Of a stretch of DNA of 64,000 bases, positions 26,486 to 36,659 are shown piece by piece (position 1 is the first letter of the stretch; every line of letters begins with the position of its first letter). The translations under genes and the position numbers were made by a program. Source of the stretch: CAVSRC01 sp963730325 (lineage in GTDB: Bacteria > Pseudomonadota > Alphaproteobacteria > Rhizobiales > Kaistiaceae). Below the pieces are notes generated by a model. That model did not search any database, had not been told where the DNA came from, and worked only from the letters and a program-made list of their open reading frames with translations. The stretch lies in contig CAVSRC010000011.1 of NCBI GenBank assembly GCA_963730325.1, positions 1 through 64,000 of the forward strand, given 5' to 3'.

Positions 26486-27187
26486 CTAATCGGCGAACAG
26501 GTCCGGCTGGCGATCGATCACCTGCGCCAGCGTCTCGGCGGCAAGCCGCCGGCTGATCGCCCGTCCGCCGGCCAGCGCCTCGCGGTCGAGTTCCGCGACG
26601 ATGCGGTTGGCCGCCTCGAGCGAGCGTTCCATGCGGGTGACGATGGTCTCGATGACGCCGGGATCGACGGTGAGCTGGCGGTCGGCGAAGAGCTTGACCA
26701 GCACAAGGCGCAAGAGCGCGTCGTCGGGGGCGCCGAGTTCGATCGGCCGGGCGGCGCGCAGGCGCGAGGCAAGGTCGGGCAGCCGCACGCGCAGCGCGCC
26801 AACCGCCTGCCGGCTGGTCATGAGCAGCGGCACGCGCCGCTCGCCGCTGAGATTGATGAGGTGAAACAGGCCGGCCTCGTCGAGCGGCCCCGCATGCAGG
26901 TCCTCGACCGCGATCGCCGGCGCTTCGGCCAGCGCCTCGACGTCGCCGAGTGCCTTGGCGGCGGCGACGGCCGCGCCGCTGGCATGGCGCCAGATCTCGA
27001 TCAGGTGCGTCTTGCCCGACCCCGCGGGACCTGTCAGCAGCACGGCGCGGTCGGGCCAGGCGGGCCAGCCGTCGATGAGTGCGATCGCCGCCCGGTTGGC
27101 ATCGCCGGCGAGAAAGTCGGCGCGGGTCATGGCGGCGCGGTGCGGCAGGCTCAGCGGCAATTGCCGGGCGGACGGCCGCTCACTCAT
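26486..27187 (-). CDS. hdaA: Hda/HdaA-type regulator of DnaA
   Basis: DnaA-related AAA+ protein that, with the sliding clamp, stimulates ATP hydrolysis by DnaA and limits re-initiation. 233 residues: an N-terminal clamp-binding peptide (RQLPLSLPHR), Walker A LLTGPAGSGKTHLIEIW, Walker B-like IAVEDLHAG, and the sensor region (VPLLMTSRQAVGALRVRLPD). The DNA-binding domain IV of DnaA is absent, as expected. It overlaps the end of the upstream exporter gene by 8 bp, indicating co-translation. Confidence 0.92.
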   Translation of the reverse strand: MSERPSARQLPLSLPHRAAMTRADFLAGDANRAAIALIDGWPAWPDRAVLLTGPAGSGKTHLIEIWRHASGAAVAAAKALGDVEALAEAPAIAVEDLHAGPLDEAGLFHLINLSGERRVPLLMTSRQAVGALRVRLPDLASRLRAARPIELGAPDDALLRLVLVKLFADRQLTVDPGVIETIVTRMERSLEAANRIVAELDREALAGGRAISRRLAAETLAQVIDRQPDLFAD

Positions 27188-28265
27188 TGCCGGTCTTGCC
27201 GGCGCCGCGGCCGCGATAGAGCGGGCTCGCCTGATAGCGCTCGACGGCGAACTGGAGGAGCACGCCGACCGCGGCCGCCGCGGGAATCGCGACCAGCAGG
27301 CCGAGGAAGCCGAAGAGCAGGCCGAAGGCGAACAGCGCGAAGAGCAGCCAGACCGGGTGCAGGCCGACGCGGGTGCCGATCAGATAAGGCTGCAGCACAT
27401 AGCCTTCGAGCACCTGGCCCGCCATGAAGACGGCGACGGTGGCGGCCAGCCAGATCCAGTCCGGCCAGAACTGGACGAGAGCGATGATGATCGAGGCGAC
27501 AAAGCCGCTGGTGAAGCCGAGATAGGGGATGAAGCTCAATATGCCGGCGGCCAGCCCGACGAGCAGACCGTAATTGAGACCGATGGCCATCAGACCGGCA
27601 GCATAGAAGATGCCGAGCACCGTTCCCGACAGCATCTGGCCGCGCACGAAGGCGGCGACCTTCATGTCCATGGCACGAGCGAGCCGGCGGACCTCGTCGG
27701 CGTAATCGCGCGGCAGGAGCCCATCGACCCAGGCAAGCATGCGGTGCCAGTCGCGCAGCAGATAGAAGACCACGAAGGGGGTAACGAAAAGCAGCGAGGC
27801 GATGTCGATCACCGTGCGCCCGCCGGTGAGCAGCGAGGTGAGCAGCGTCTGCATCACATCGGCGCCGCTGGTGAAGAAGCCGGTCAGCGAGGAGCGCAGG
27901 TTTTCGGCGTTGATGCCGAGAAAGCGCGCCCAGTCGCTGTCCAACCACGGGCCGAACATGGTTTGCAGGCGTGCGATCAGGTTCGGCAGCTGCTGGAGGA
28001 AATCGACGAGCTGGTTGATCAGCACCGGCACGATGAGAACGAACACGGCGACGAAGAGGATGAGGATGACCACCACCACCATCAGTGCTGCGATGGTGCG
28101 ATTGATCCCCCGCTTCTCCAGCCAGTTGGCGACAGGGTCGAGCGCATAGGCCAGCGCCGCACCGGCGACGAAGGGCAGCAGGATGGCGCGGAAGAGGAAC
28201 AGCACCGCGACGAACGCGGCCAGCGTCCCCAGCCAGAACAGCGTGATCTGGGTCTGGCGCTTCAT
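27180..28265 (-). CDS. AI-2E/PerM-family membrane transporter
   Basis: 361 residues from ATG 28265, which overlaps the stop of the upstream gene as ATGA. About eight membrane spans, e.g. ITLFWLGTLAAFVAVLFLFR, ALMVVVVILILFVAVFVLIV, and FVTPFVVFYLLRD; the family marker GLAAGILSFIPYLG and PYLIGTRVGLHPVWLLFAL are clear. Members export small molecules or ions (autoinducer-2, Na+/H+); the cargo here is unknown. Lying in one unit with hda and a phospholipid synthase is common in Hyphomicrobiales. Confidence 0.9.
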   Translation of the reverse strand: MKRQTQITLFWLGTLAAFVAVLFLFRAILLPFVAGAALAYALDPVANWLEKRGINRTIAALMVVVVILILFVAVFVLIVPVLINQLVDFLQQLPNLIARLQTMFGPWLDSDWARFLGINAENLRSSLTGFFTSGADVMQTLLTSLLTGGRTVIDIASLLFVTPFVVFYLLRDWHRMLAWVDGLLPRDYADEVRRLARAMDMKVAAFVRGQMLSGTVLGIFYAAGLMAIGLNYGLLVGLAAGILSFIPYLGFTSGFVASIIIALVQFWPDWIWLAATVAVFMAGQVLEGYVLQPYLIGTRVGLHPVWLLFALFAFGLLFGFLGLLVAIPAAAAVGVLLQFAVERYQASPLYRGRGAGKTGNE

Positions 28266-28852
28266 CTCGGCCAGCGCTCGTTGGGCGGCGCATCGGGCGA
28301 GCCGGCGGCGCTTTCGCCCATGCCCATGTGGCGGACCCAATCGACCAGATAGACGGTGGCGGAGGCGACGGTGAGGATGCCGACCAGATAGACCAGGACC
28401 AGGCGCGGCATGGTGAGGCCGGCGCCGAGCGCCAGGTCGCCGAGAACCACGGCGGCGAGAACGATCTGCACCACGGTGTTGAGCTTCGAGATGATCAGCG
28501 GGCGCATCTCCATCGGCTGGTCGAGCATCCACGACAGTACCACCGCGCCGACGATGAACAGGTCGCGGCTGACCACGAGGATCGCCACCCACAGCGGCAC
28601 CTCGCCGAGCACGGCAAGCGCGATGTAGATCGAGACGAGCAGCGCCTTGTCGGCAAGCGGATCGAGATAGGAGCCGAGCGTTGAGCGCAGGTTGAAGGTG
28701 CGCGCCAGGAATCCGTCGACGGCATCGCTGACCCCGGCCAGGATGAAGACGACGAAGGCCGCCCCCGACTGGCCGGAAATCATCAGCCAGACGATCAGCG
28801 GCACCAGCACCAACCTGCCGATGGTAATCAGATTGGGAATCGTCACGAACAC
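28262..28852 (-). CDS. CDP-alcohol phosphatidyltransferase family protein
   Basis: 196 residues. The family motif D..DG..AR........G...D...D is complete in SDAVDGFLARTFNLRSTLGS followed by YLDPLADKALL, and the N-terminal PNLITIGRLVLVPLIVWL matches phosphatidylglycerophosphate synthases and related enzymes. A second, canonical pgsA lies at 36.7 kb, so this one may serve another alcohol substrate or cardiolipin-type synthesis. First gene of the unit with the exporter and hda; divergent from purM across 171 bp. Confidence 0.88.
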   Translation of the reverse strand: MFVTIPNLITIGRLVLVPLIVWLMISGQSGAAFVVFILAGVSDAVDGFLARTFNLRSTLGSYLDPLADKALLVSIYIALAVLGEVPLWVAILVVSRDLFIVGAVVLSWMLDQPMEMRPLIISKLNTVVQIVLAAVVLGDLALGAGLTMPRLVLVYLVGILTVASATVYLVDWVRHMGMGESAAGSPDAPPNERWPR

Positions 28853-29023
28853 GACAGGCCCCTGCTCCGCTTCCCGGCCGCCGACCGGGACAAGTGACTA
28901 GATGGCATTATCGGCCCGCAAGGCCAAGGGCGAACCGCCCGGACGCCGCCGGACACCTTGGCATCTTGCTTTCCGATATCTTTTCATGGATTTGGTTGCC
29001 AGCGGCTGGAGACCCTCGAATCC

Positions 29024-30099
<1,076 letters not shown>

Positions 30100-30103
<4 letters not shown>

Positions 30104-30763
30104 CCGACCGCAAGCGCGTCGCCATCCTCATTTCCGGGCGCGGCACCAATATGAGCGCGCTCATCCGCGCCGCGGCCAGGCCGGACTATCCGGCCGAGAT
30201 CGTGCTGGTCCTGTCCAGCCGCGCGGACGCCGCCGGCCTCGCCAAGGCGGCCGAGGCCGGCATCGCCACGGCCATCGTCAGCTCCAAGGAAAACAAGGAC
30301 CGCGCCGAATTCGAAGCGAAGATCGACGAACGAGCTCAAGGCGGCGCGTATCGACATCGTCTGCCTCGCCGGTTTCATGCGCCTGCTGTCGGAGGACTTC
30401 GTCGAGCGCTGGCGCGATCATGTGATCAACATCCACCCGTCGATCCTGCCCGCCTTCCAGGGGCTCAACACCCATGAGCGGGCGCTCACAGCAGGCGTGA
30501 AGCTGCATGGCTGCACCGTTCATTTCGTGCGCGCCGCCATGGATGCCGGGCCGATCATCGCCCAGGCCGCCGTGCCGGTGCTGACCACCGACACGCCCGG
30601 CGACCTCGCCGCCCGCGTGCTCGGTGCCGAGCACCGCATCTATCCGGAGGCGCTGAGGCTGGTGGCATCGGAGCGCACGCGGGTGGTCGACGAGCGCGTG
30701 GTGATCGCCGACCTGCCGCCGGAAGCCGCGCTCGGCGTGCTCACCTCGCCGGCCTCGATCTAG
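30100..30763 (+). pseudogene. purN: Phosphoribosylglycinamide formyltransferase, frame-disrupted
   Basis: The folate-dependent GAR transformylase is split. Frame one (ATG 30100) gives KRVAILISGRGTNMSALIRA and EIVLVLSSRADAAGLAKAAE up to FEAKIDE; another frame resumes with ELKAARIDIVCLAGFMRLLS, INIHPSILPAFQGLNTHERA, KLHGCTVHFV and a normal C-terminus ending at 30763. One surplus base near 30328-30332 (ATCGACGAACGAGCTC) explains the break, since removing one C restores IDEELK. All catalytic residues (N, H, D regions) are otherwise intact, so this is either a very recent mutation or a sequence error. Confidence 0.9.
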
Positions 30764-30772
30764 GGCTCCAGG

Positions 30773-31624
30773 GTGAACTACCGCCACGCCTTTCATGCCG
30801 GCGGCTTCGCCGATGTGGTCAAGCATGCCGTGCTGGCGCTTCTCATCGAGCGGCTGAAGCAGAAGGACACCGCCTTCCGCGTCATCGACACCCATGCCGG
30901 CACCGGCCTCTACGACCTCGCGGGTGACGAAGCGACGCGCTCGGGCGAATGGCGGGACGGCATCGGCCGCCTGTGGCAGCGCGACCTCGCCCCCGACCTC
31001 GCCGCCCTCACCGCTCCCTGGCTCGAAGCCGTCAAGGCAGCCAACGCGCCGGGCGACACGCTCCGCGTCTATCCCGGCTCGCCGTGGATCGCCCGCCACC
31101 TCCTGCGCCGGCAGGACCGCCTGACGGCGGTCGAACTGCACCCGGAGGACGCCGCAGCGCTCGCCACCGTCTTCGCAGGCGATATCCAGGTGCGCACCAT
31201 CGCGCTTGACGGCTGGCTGGCGCTCGGCGCCTTCGTGCCGCCCAAGGAGCGGCGCGGGCTGGTGCTGATCGATCCGCCCTATGAGGAGACGGACGAGTTC
31301 ACCCGCCTGCTTGACGGCTTCATCAATGCCCATCGCCGCTGGCCGACCGGCATCTATTGCCTGTGGTATCCGGTGAAGGACCTCGTCGCCGTCGACCGGC
31401 TGCGCATGCGCCTTGCCAGGTCCGGTATCCGTCGGCTGCTGAGGGCAGAACTGACCGTGCGCGCGCGCGGCGCCGGCGGCACCTTCAACGGCACGGGTCT
31501 CGTCATCTGCAACCCGCCCTGGCAGTTCGCCGAAAGGCTTGCGGCGCTCATCGCCGGCCTCGTTCCGATTCTGGCGCAAGGCGACGGCGCCGGCCACGCC
31601 ATCGACGAAATCACTGGACAGTGA
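30773..31624 (+). CDS. rlmJ: 23S rRNA (adenine(2030)-N6)-methyltransferase
   Basis: 283 residues starting with GTG 30773. The N-terminal NYRHAFHAGGFADVVKHAVL is diagnostic of RlmJ; SAM-binding VIDTHAGTGLYDL and the catalytic DPPYEE follow, with a C-terminal GTGLVICNPPWQFAERL. Methylates A2030 of 23S rRNA by analogy with E. coli; the modification was not tested here. Begins 9 bp after purN, so perhaps in the same transcript. Confidence 0.92.
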   Translation: MNYRHAFHAGGFADVVKHAVLALLIERLKQKDTAFRVIDTHAGTGLYDLAGDEATRSGEWRDGIGRLWQRDLAPDLAALTAPWLEAVKAANAPGDTLRVYPGSPWIARHLLRRQDRLTAVELHPEDAAALATVFAGDIQVRTIALDGWLALGAFVPPKERRGLVLIDPPYEETDEFTRLLDGFINAHRRWPTGIYCLWYPVKDLVAVDRLRMRLARSGIRRLLRAELTVRARGAGGTFNGTGLVICNPPWQFAERLAALIAGLVPILAQGDGAGHAIDEITGQ

Positions 31625-31695
31625 GGCGCTCGCCTTGACCGGGCTCCGGGGCCGTCGCATTGTCCCAACCAACGGTTTGCGGGGAGACGACAGCC

Positions 31696-32145
31696 ATGCT
31701 GCGCATCCTGATGGGCCTTGTGGCGCTGGGCCTTCTGGCGATCCCGGCGCAGGCCGCGGACTATTACGGCTCCGGTGAGGGCTACACAGGCACGCCCTAT
31801 TGCGCCCATCACCACTGCCTGCCGGTCTGCGACGAGGCCAAGGTTCTGGCCAAGGTGACCGACAAGTTCGCCTATTACGACGCGCACATCATCGGCAGCG
31901 GCCTGGCGATTGCCGATATCGGCAATATCCGCGAAACCAGGGTGAACGTCGACGGGCCGAGCCTGATCCCGCGGCGCTATTGCCACGCGACGGCCACGCT
32001 CTCCAACGGCAGACGCTCCGAGCTGGTCTATCTGATCGAGTTCCAGGCCGGCTTCGCCTCCATCCATTGGGGGGTGCAGTCGTGCCTGCCCGGTTACGAT
32101 CCCTACCGGGTCTATGGTGCGTGGTGCCGTTCCATTCGTCCGTGA
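31696..32145 (+). CDS. Small secreted protein upstream of RNase T2
   Basis: 149 residues with signal peptide LRILMGLVALGLLAIPAQAA and five cysteines in the mature part (YCAHHHCLPVC; RYCHATATLSNGRRSELVYL; SCLPGYDPYR; WCRSIRP). No family recognised. Its stop overlaps the GTG start of the ribonuclease gene (GTGA), so both are translated together; a partner, inhibitor or chaperone role for the ribonuclease is an inference from coupling alone. Confidence 0.7.
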   Translation: MLRILMGLVALGLLAIPAQAADYYGSGEGYTGTPYCAHHHCLPVCDEAKVLAKVTDKFAYYDAHIIGSGLAIADIGNIRETRVNVDGPSLIPRRYCHATATLSNGRRSELVYLIEFQAGFASIHWGVQSCLPGYDPYRVYGAWCRSIRP

Positions 32146-32780
32146 GTCTTGCCAGGGCCTTAGCGGCATTTCTTCTCGTTGCCACGCCGGCCGTCCTTTC
32201 GGCTGCGCCGGCTTGGGCCGGCGGCGTGCCCGGCGATTTCGATTTCTACGTCCTGTCGCTCACCTGGGCGCCGACCTATTGCGCCACAGATAGCCGGCCC
32301 GATCCGGCCGAATGCGATACGCCGCATGGCTTCGTCGTTCATGGCCTGTGGCCGGAATATGAACGCGGCTATCCTTCCGACTGCCCGTCCAACATGCCGC
32401 GCAACGTCAACCGCGAGATCGTCGGTGGGCTTTCCGACATCATGCCGGGTGCCGGGCTGGTCAATTACGAATGGCGGAAGCACGGACTGTGCTCCGGGCT
32501 CAATCAGGCGGCCTACTTCGCCACGCTTCGCCGGGCATTCGAAACGGTCACGCTGCCGACGTCGCTTGCCGGCCGCCGGCTTGCGCCGCGCGAGGTCGAA
32601 CAGGCTTTCGTCGCCGTCAATCCGCGCATGACCCAGACCGGCATCGCCGTCACCTGCCGTCGCGGCCTGTTGCAGGAAGTGCGCATCTGCCTGACCAAGA
32701 CGCTGGCCTTCCGCCGCTGCCTGGAGGTTGACCGGCGCGGCTGCGGCGTTCCCGAGATCAAGGTACCCACCGGGCAGTGA
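32142..32780 (+). CDS. Secreted ribonuclease T2 family protein
   Basis: 212 residues from GTG 32142. A signal peptide (LARALAAFLLVATPAVLSAA) leads to the two catalytic boxes: FVVHGLWPEYERG (CAS I with His) and YEWRKHGLCSGL (CAS II with Lys/His). Cysteines fit disulfides of the T2 fold. These periplasmic or secreted acid ribonucleases cut RNA to 2',3'-cyclic products for nutrient scavenging. Length is at the small end for bacterial T2 enzymes but all core parts are visible. Confidence 0.92.
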   Translation: MSLARALAAFLLVATPAVLSAAPAWAGGVPGDFDFYVLSLTWAPTYCATDSRPDPAECDTPHGFVVHGLWPEYERGYPSDCPSNMPRNVNREIVGGLSDIMPGAGLVNYEWRKHGLCSGLNQAAYFATLRRAFETVTLPTSLAGRRLAPREVEQAFVAVNPRMTQTGIAVTCRRGLLQEVRICLTKTLAFRRCLEVDRRGCGVPEIKVPTGQ

Positions 32781-32831
32781 AAGCGTCTCCCCGGCGCGGT
32801 GGTGCAGAACGATAGAGCAACCCAGTTCTCC

Positions 32832-32866
32832 GTCATCCTCCGGCTCCTGCGATGCCGGAGGATGAC
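32832..32866. repeat. GTCATCC-type palindromic repeat
   Basis: Thirteen-base perfect arms GTCATCCTCCGGC / GCCGGAGGATGAC around a 9-base loop, the cleanest member of the family in this window. Located between convergent genes. Confidence 0.9.
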
Positions 32867-32906
32867 CGACAACCAATGGTCGGCGCCCCCTCTCCCCACA
32901 AACGAA

Positions 32907-32939
32907 AACGCCCCGCCGCGGCGACCGCGACGGGGCGTT
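32907..32939 (-). terminator. Rho-independent terminator of the porin-like gene
   Basis: Reading the minus strand, AACGCCCCG-T-CGCGG-TCG-CCGCG-G-CGGGGCGTT forms a long stem ending in a TTTT run. It lies about 20 bp after the stop of the outer-membrane protein gene. Confidence 0.9.
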
Positions 32940-32960
32940 GAAACCGGTGAATTCGGCCGA

Positions 32961-33530
32961 TCAGAACTTCATGGCAACGCCGACCGTGAAATCGTTGGCC
33001 GTCTGGGCAACCGTCGAGCCGCCCACGACCGCCGAGCCGAGATCGGTGTAGCGATACTCGAAACGCGCGGTGACGTTGCTGGTCACGGCCGCCTCGATGC
33101 CGGCGCCGACGGTCCAGCCGGTCTTGGTCGCCGAAGCGCCGCCGTTCTTGATGTTGCCGAACGCCAGGCCGCCGGTGCCATAGAAGAGGTAGCGGTCATA
33201 GGCGTAGCCAAGACGGCCGCGCACCGTCGCATCCCAGCTGTTCGACTTCTTGCCGGAGCCGACGATATCGCCTTCGAGGCCGACGACCCAGTTGGGATTG
33301 ACCTGGAAGTTGTAGCCGGCAAAGGCGCCGCCGAGCCAGCCGTCAGTGGTGCCCCAGCCGTAGCCGCCGGTCAGGCCGACATACGGTCCGGTCCAGTCGA
33401 ACGCCGGCGCGGGGTTGTAAACCTGCGAGGACGGCGGCGGCTGATAGTTCGGCAGGTCGGCCGCAAGCGCGATGCCGGCGCTGCCCACGAGTGCCAGTGC
33501 ACTCACGCCGATGGTTCTGATGGACAACAT
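32961..33530 (-). CDS. Omp25/Omp31-type outer membrane beta-barrel protein
   Basis: 189 residues from ATG 33530 with GAGGAGA upstream. Signal peptide LSIRTIGVSALALVGSAGIA; mature start ADLPNYQPPPSS and FDWTGPYVGLTGGYGWGTTD are typical of rhizobial Omp25/31 porins, and the C-terminus ends in alternating strands closing with FTVGVAMKF (terminal Phe for BAM recognition). An eight-stranded barrel that stabilises the envelope is the family expectation. Monocistronic, with its own strong terminator. Confidence 0.92.
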   Translation of the reverse strand: MLSIRTIGVSALALVGSAGIALAADLPNYQPPPSSQVYNPAPAFDWTGPYVGLTGGYGWGTTDGWLGGAFAGYNFQVNPNWVVGLEGDIVGSGKKSNSWDATVRGRLGYAYDRYLFYGTGGLAFGNIKNGGASATKTGWTVGAGIEAAVTSNVTARFEYRYTDLGSAVVGGSTVAQTANDFTVGVAMKF

Positions 33531-33815
33531 GATCTTCTCCTCGTTCTTTCCTGGCGACTTCACGACACGTCGCCCACGACGCCAGGTGCCCGCTTTTTCT
33601 GGCCGCCATATGCGAGGAGGAATACGGCGTAAACGTTAATGAAATACGGCCGCTCGGCGGCGAATCGATGACCGATTGTGGCGTTGCCGGAAGGCAACAA
33701 TTCTGTCTTAACGTTTTGATTTAGAAGGCATTTGGACATTAGCCCGGGGCGTCCTATCTAGGCTCTGTCCGGCGCCCGCATCCGGGTCACTCTTAAATAG
33801 GGTTAACCAAAGGTT
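33531..33815. other. Divergent intergenic region, porin gene / SDR gene
   Basis: 285 bp, distinctly AT-richer than its surroundings (GTTAATGAAATACGG; TTAACGTTTTGATTTAGAAG; TTAAATAGGGTTAACC), as expected for promoters. No gene or clear operator recognised. Confidence 0.5.
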
Positions 33816-34547
33816 ATGATCCCCGCCTCTCCCGTCGCGCTGGTAACCGGTGGCGCGCGCCGCATCGGCCGCGCCATTGTCGAGGATCTCGCCGCGCATG
33901 GCTGGGCGGTGGTCATCCACTGCAACCATTCGCGCGATGAAGCCGACGCACTCGCCGCCGCCACCGCGGAAAAAGGCGGGCGGGCCGCGGTCGTCACGGG
34001 CGATTTCGCCGATCCGGCGACGCCGGACCGCGTCGTCGGCGACGCGGTGGCGGCGCTCGGGCCCCTGACCCTGCTCATCAACAACGCCTCGGTCTTCGAG
34101 CACGACGCGGTCGGCGCGCTCGACCGTGCCCTGTGGGACCGGCAGATGGCGATCAACCTGACCGCGCCGGTGTTTCTGGCGGAGGCCTTCGCCAGACAAC
34201 TGCCTGACGGCGTCGAGGGCAATGTCGTCAACCTGCTCGACCAGAGCATCTGGCGGCCGACGCCCAACAACTATTCCTACCAGGTCAGCAAGGCGGCGCT
34301 GGCCACCGCCACCCAGTCCCTGGCCCTGGCGCTGGCGCCACGTGTGCGGGTCAATGGCATTGCCCCCGGCCCGGCGCTGCCCAGCGCGCGCCAGACCGAG
34401 GAAGGCTTCCGTCGTCTCGTCGACGCCACGCCTTTGCGTCGCGCACCCGAACTGACGGAATTCGGCCGGACCATCCGCTATATTGTCGAGACGCGCTCGA
34501 TCACCGGTCAGGTGATCGCCCTCGACAGCGGCCAGCATCTCGGCTGA
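33816..34547 (+). CDS. Short-chain dehydrogenase, pteridine-reductase-like
   Basis: 243 residues. Cofactor motif ALVTGGARRIGRAIVEDLAA with the TGxxxRIG form seen in pteridine reductases/FolM, NNASVFEHD, and active-site YSYQVSKAAL (Tyr-x3-Lys). FolM-like reduction of dihydrobiopterin or dihydrofolate is a fair guess; other SDR substrates are possible. Positioned 22 bp before uvrC, a conserved arrangement in Hyphomicrobiales. Confidence 0.85.
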   Translation: MIPASPVALVTGGARRIGRAIVEDLAAHGWAVVIHCNHSRDEADALAAATAEKGGRAAVVTGDFADPATPDRVVGDAVAALGPLTLLINNASVFEHDAVGALDRALWDRQMAINLTAPVFLAEAFARQLPDGVEGNVVNLLDQSIWRPTPNNYSYQVSKAALATATQSLALALAPRVRVNGIAPGPALPSARQTEEGFRRLVDATPLRRAPELTEFGRTIRYIVETRSITGQVIALDSGQHLG

Positions 34548-34569
34548 CCGCGCCCCAGGCACCGGACTC

Positions 34570-36507
34570 ATGACCAGTTCCGCTGACACCGCAACGACCG
34601 AGAGTTCGAAGAAACCGGCGCGCATCGGCCCGGAGGTCATCGCCGATGCGGTCAAGCGGCTGCCCAACGGGCCCGGCGTCTATCGCATGATCGACGCCAA
34701 GGGCACGGTGCTCTACGTCGGCAAGGCGCGCAGCCTGAAGAAGCGGGTGCAAAGCTATACGCGCGTCGGCGGCCTCTCCGGGCGCATCCAGCGCGTCATC
34801 ATGGCGACGGCGGCGATGGAATTCGTCTCGACGCGCACCGAGACCGAGGCGCTGCTGCTCGAAGCCAATCTGATCAAGCGCCTGAGGCCGCGCTACAACG
34901 TGCTCCTGCGCGACGACAAGTCGTTCCCCTACATCCTCATCACCGGCGACCACAAGGCGCCGCAGATCGCCAAGCACCGCGGCGCGCGTACGCGCAAGGG
35001 CGACTATTTCGGCCCCTTCGCCTCGGCCGGCGCGGTCGGCCGCACGATCAACGCGCTGGAGCGCGCCTTCCTTCTGCGCTCGTGCTCGGACGCCGTCTTC
35101 GACAGCCGCACCCGGCCCTGCCTGCTCTACCAGATCAAGCGCTGTTCGGCGCCGTGCACCGGCGAGATCGGTCTCGACGACTATGGCGCCCTGGTGAAGG
35201 AGGCGAAGGATTTTCTCTCCGGCCGCAGCCAGGCGGTGCGCGCCACCATGCAGAAAGCCATGTCGGCGGCGGCCGACCGGCTCGACTTCGAGCAGGCGGC
35301 CCGCTACCGCGACCGGCTCGCCGCCCTCTCCCACGTCCAGGGCCATCAGGGCATCAACCCGCAGACCTTCGAGGAGGCCGATCTTTTCGCCATCCATCAG
35401 GCCGGCGGGGCAACCTGCATCCAGGTCTTCTTCTTCCGCACCGGCCAGAACTGGGGCAACCGCGCCTACTTCCCGCGCGCCGACAAGGGGCTCGAAGCCG
35501 GCGCCGTGCTCGGTGCCTTCCTTGCCCAGTTCTACGAGGACAAGCCGGCGCCGAAACTGATCCTGCTGTCGCACGATTTCGACGAGCGGTCGCTGCTCGA
35601 AGCGGCGCTCGGCGAGCGCAACGACAGGCATGTGAGCGTGCTCATTCCGCAGCGCGGCGAGAAGAAGGACCTCGTCCAGCATGCGCTTGCCAATGCGCGC
35701 GAGGCGCTCGGCCGCGAGCTGGCCGAGGCGTCGTCGCAGCGCACGCTGCTGGAAGGCTTCGCCGAACGCTTTGGCCTGGCGGAGGTGCCGCGCCGCATCG
35801 AGGTCTACGACAACAGCCACATCATGGGCACCAACGCGGTCGGCGGCATGATCGTCTCCGGCCCGGACGGCTTCGTCAAAGGCCAGTACCGCAAGTTCAA
35901 CATGCGCTCGGAGGACCTCACCCCCGGCGACGACTACGCCATGATGCGCGAGATGCTCGGCCGGCGCTTCGCGCGCCTCATCAAGGAAGCGGGGCCGCGC
36001 GAGACCCCCGAGCACGATCACGAGCGCGACGAAGAGAGCGGGACGGTCGGCCCGTGGCCCGACGTGCTGCTCATCGACGGCGGCCGCGGCCAGCTTGCCG
36101 CCGTGACCGAGACGCTCGCCGAACTCGGCGTCACCGACCTGCCGCTGATCGGCGTCGCCAAGGGGCCGGACCGCGATGCCGGGCGCGAGACCTTCTATAT
36201 GAACGGCCGTCCGTCCTTCATGCTGCCGCCGCGCGATCCCGTGCTCTATTTCGTCCAGCGCCTGCGCGACGAGGCGCACCGCTTCGCCATCGGTTCGCAC
36301 AGGGCGCGGCGCAAATCCGACATCGCCCGCAACCCGCTCGACGAGATCGGCGGCATCGGCCCGGCGCGCAAGCGGGCCCTGCTGCGCCATTTCGGCACCG
36401 CCAAGGCGGTCGCCCGGGCGGGCGTCGACGACCTGCGCGCCGTTCCCGGCATTTCCGACGAAATGGCCCGCGCGATCCACGGCTTCTTCAATCAGGCCGG
36501 CGATTGA
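34570..36507 (+). CDS. uvrC: Excinuclease ABC subunit C
   Basis: Dual-incision nuclease of nucleotide excision repair. 645 residues. N-terminal GIY-YIG domain (GPGVYRMIDAKGTVLYVGKA), Cys cluster region (RSCSDAVFDSRTRPCLLYQI, CSAPCTGEI), UVR motif (DRLDFEQAARYRDRLAALS), RNase H-like domain (EVYDNSHIMGTNAVGGMIVS; DVLLIDGGRGQL) and C-terminal helix-hairpin-helix pair (GIGPARKRALLRHFG). A short acidic linker sits near residue 480. Likely in one unit with the SDR gene upstream. Confidence 0.97.
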   Translation: MTSSADTATTESSKKPARIGPEVIADAVKRLPNGPGVYRMIDAKGTVLYVGKARSLKKRVQSYTRVGGLSGRIQRVIMATAAMEFVSTRTETEALLLEANLIKRLRPRYNVLLRDDKSFPYILITGDHKAPQIAKHRGARTRKGDYFGPFASAGAVGRTINALERAFLLRSCSDAVFDSRTRPCLLYQIKRCSAPCTGEIGLDDYGALVKEAKDFLSGRSQAVRATMQKAMSAAADRLDFEQAARYRDRLAALSHVQGHQGINPQTFEEADLFAIHQAGGATCIQVFFFRTGQNWGNRAYFPRADKGLEAGAVLGAFLAQFYEDKPAPKLILLSHDFDERSLLEAALGERNDRHVSVLIPQRGEKKDLVQHALANAREALGRELAEASSQRTLLEGFAERFGLAEVPRRIEVYDNSHIMGTNAVGGMIVSGPDGFVKGQYRKFNMRSEDLTPGDDYAMMREMLGRRFARLIKEAGPRETPEHDHERDEESGTVGPWPDVLLIDGGRGQLAAVTETLAELGVTDLPLIGVAKGPDRDAGRETFYMNGRPSFMLPPRDPVLYFVQRLRDEAHRFAIGSHRARRKSDIARNPLDEIGGIGPARKRALLRHFGTAKAVARAGVDDLRAVPGISDEMARAIHGFFNQAGD

Positions 36508-36659
36508 CCGGGCCCCGGTGCGCCCCGGACAGGCGGCGAAGGCGGCGCCTGTCGGAGGCGGCCAAGCGAAGGGTGCCCTTCCTGCCGCCGAGGCGCTAGG
36601 ATTGGTGACCGGCCAAACAGCGCGCTAGAGGCCACCTCCCGGCCGACAGGCAGAATCCG

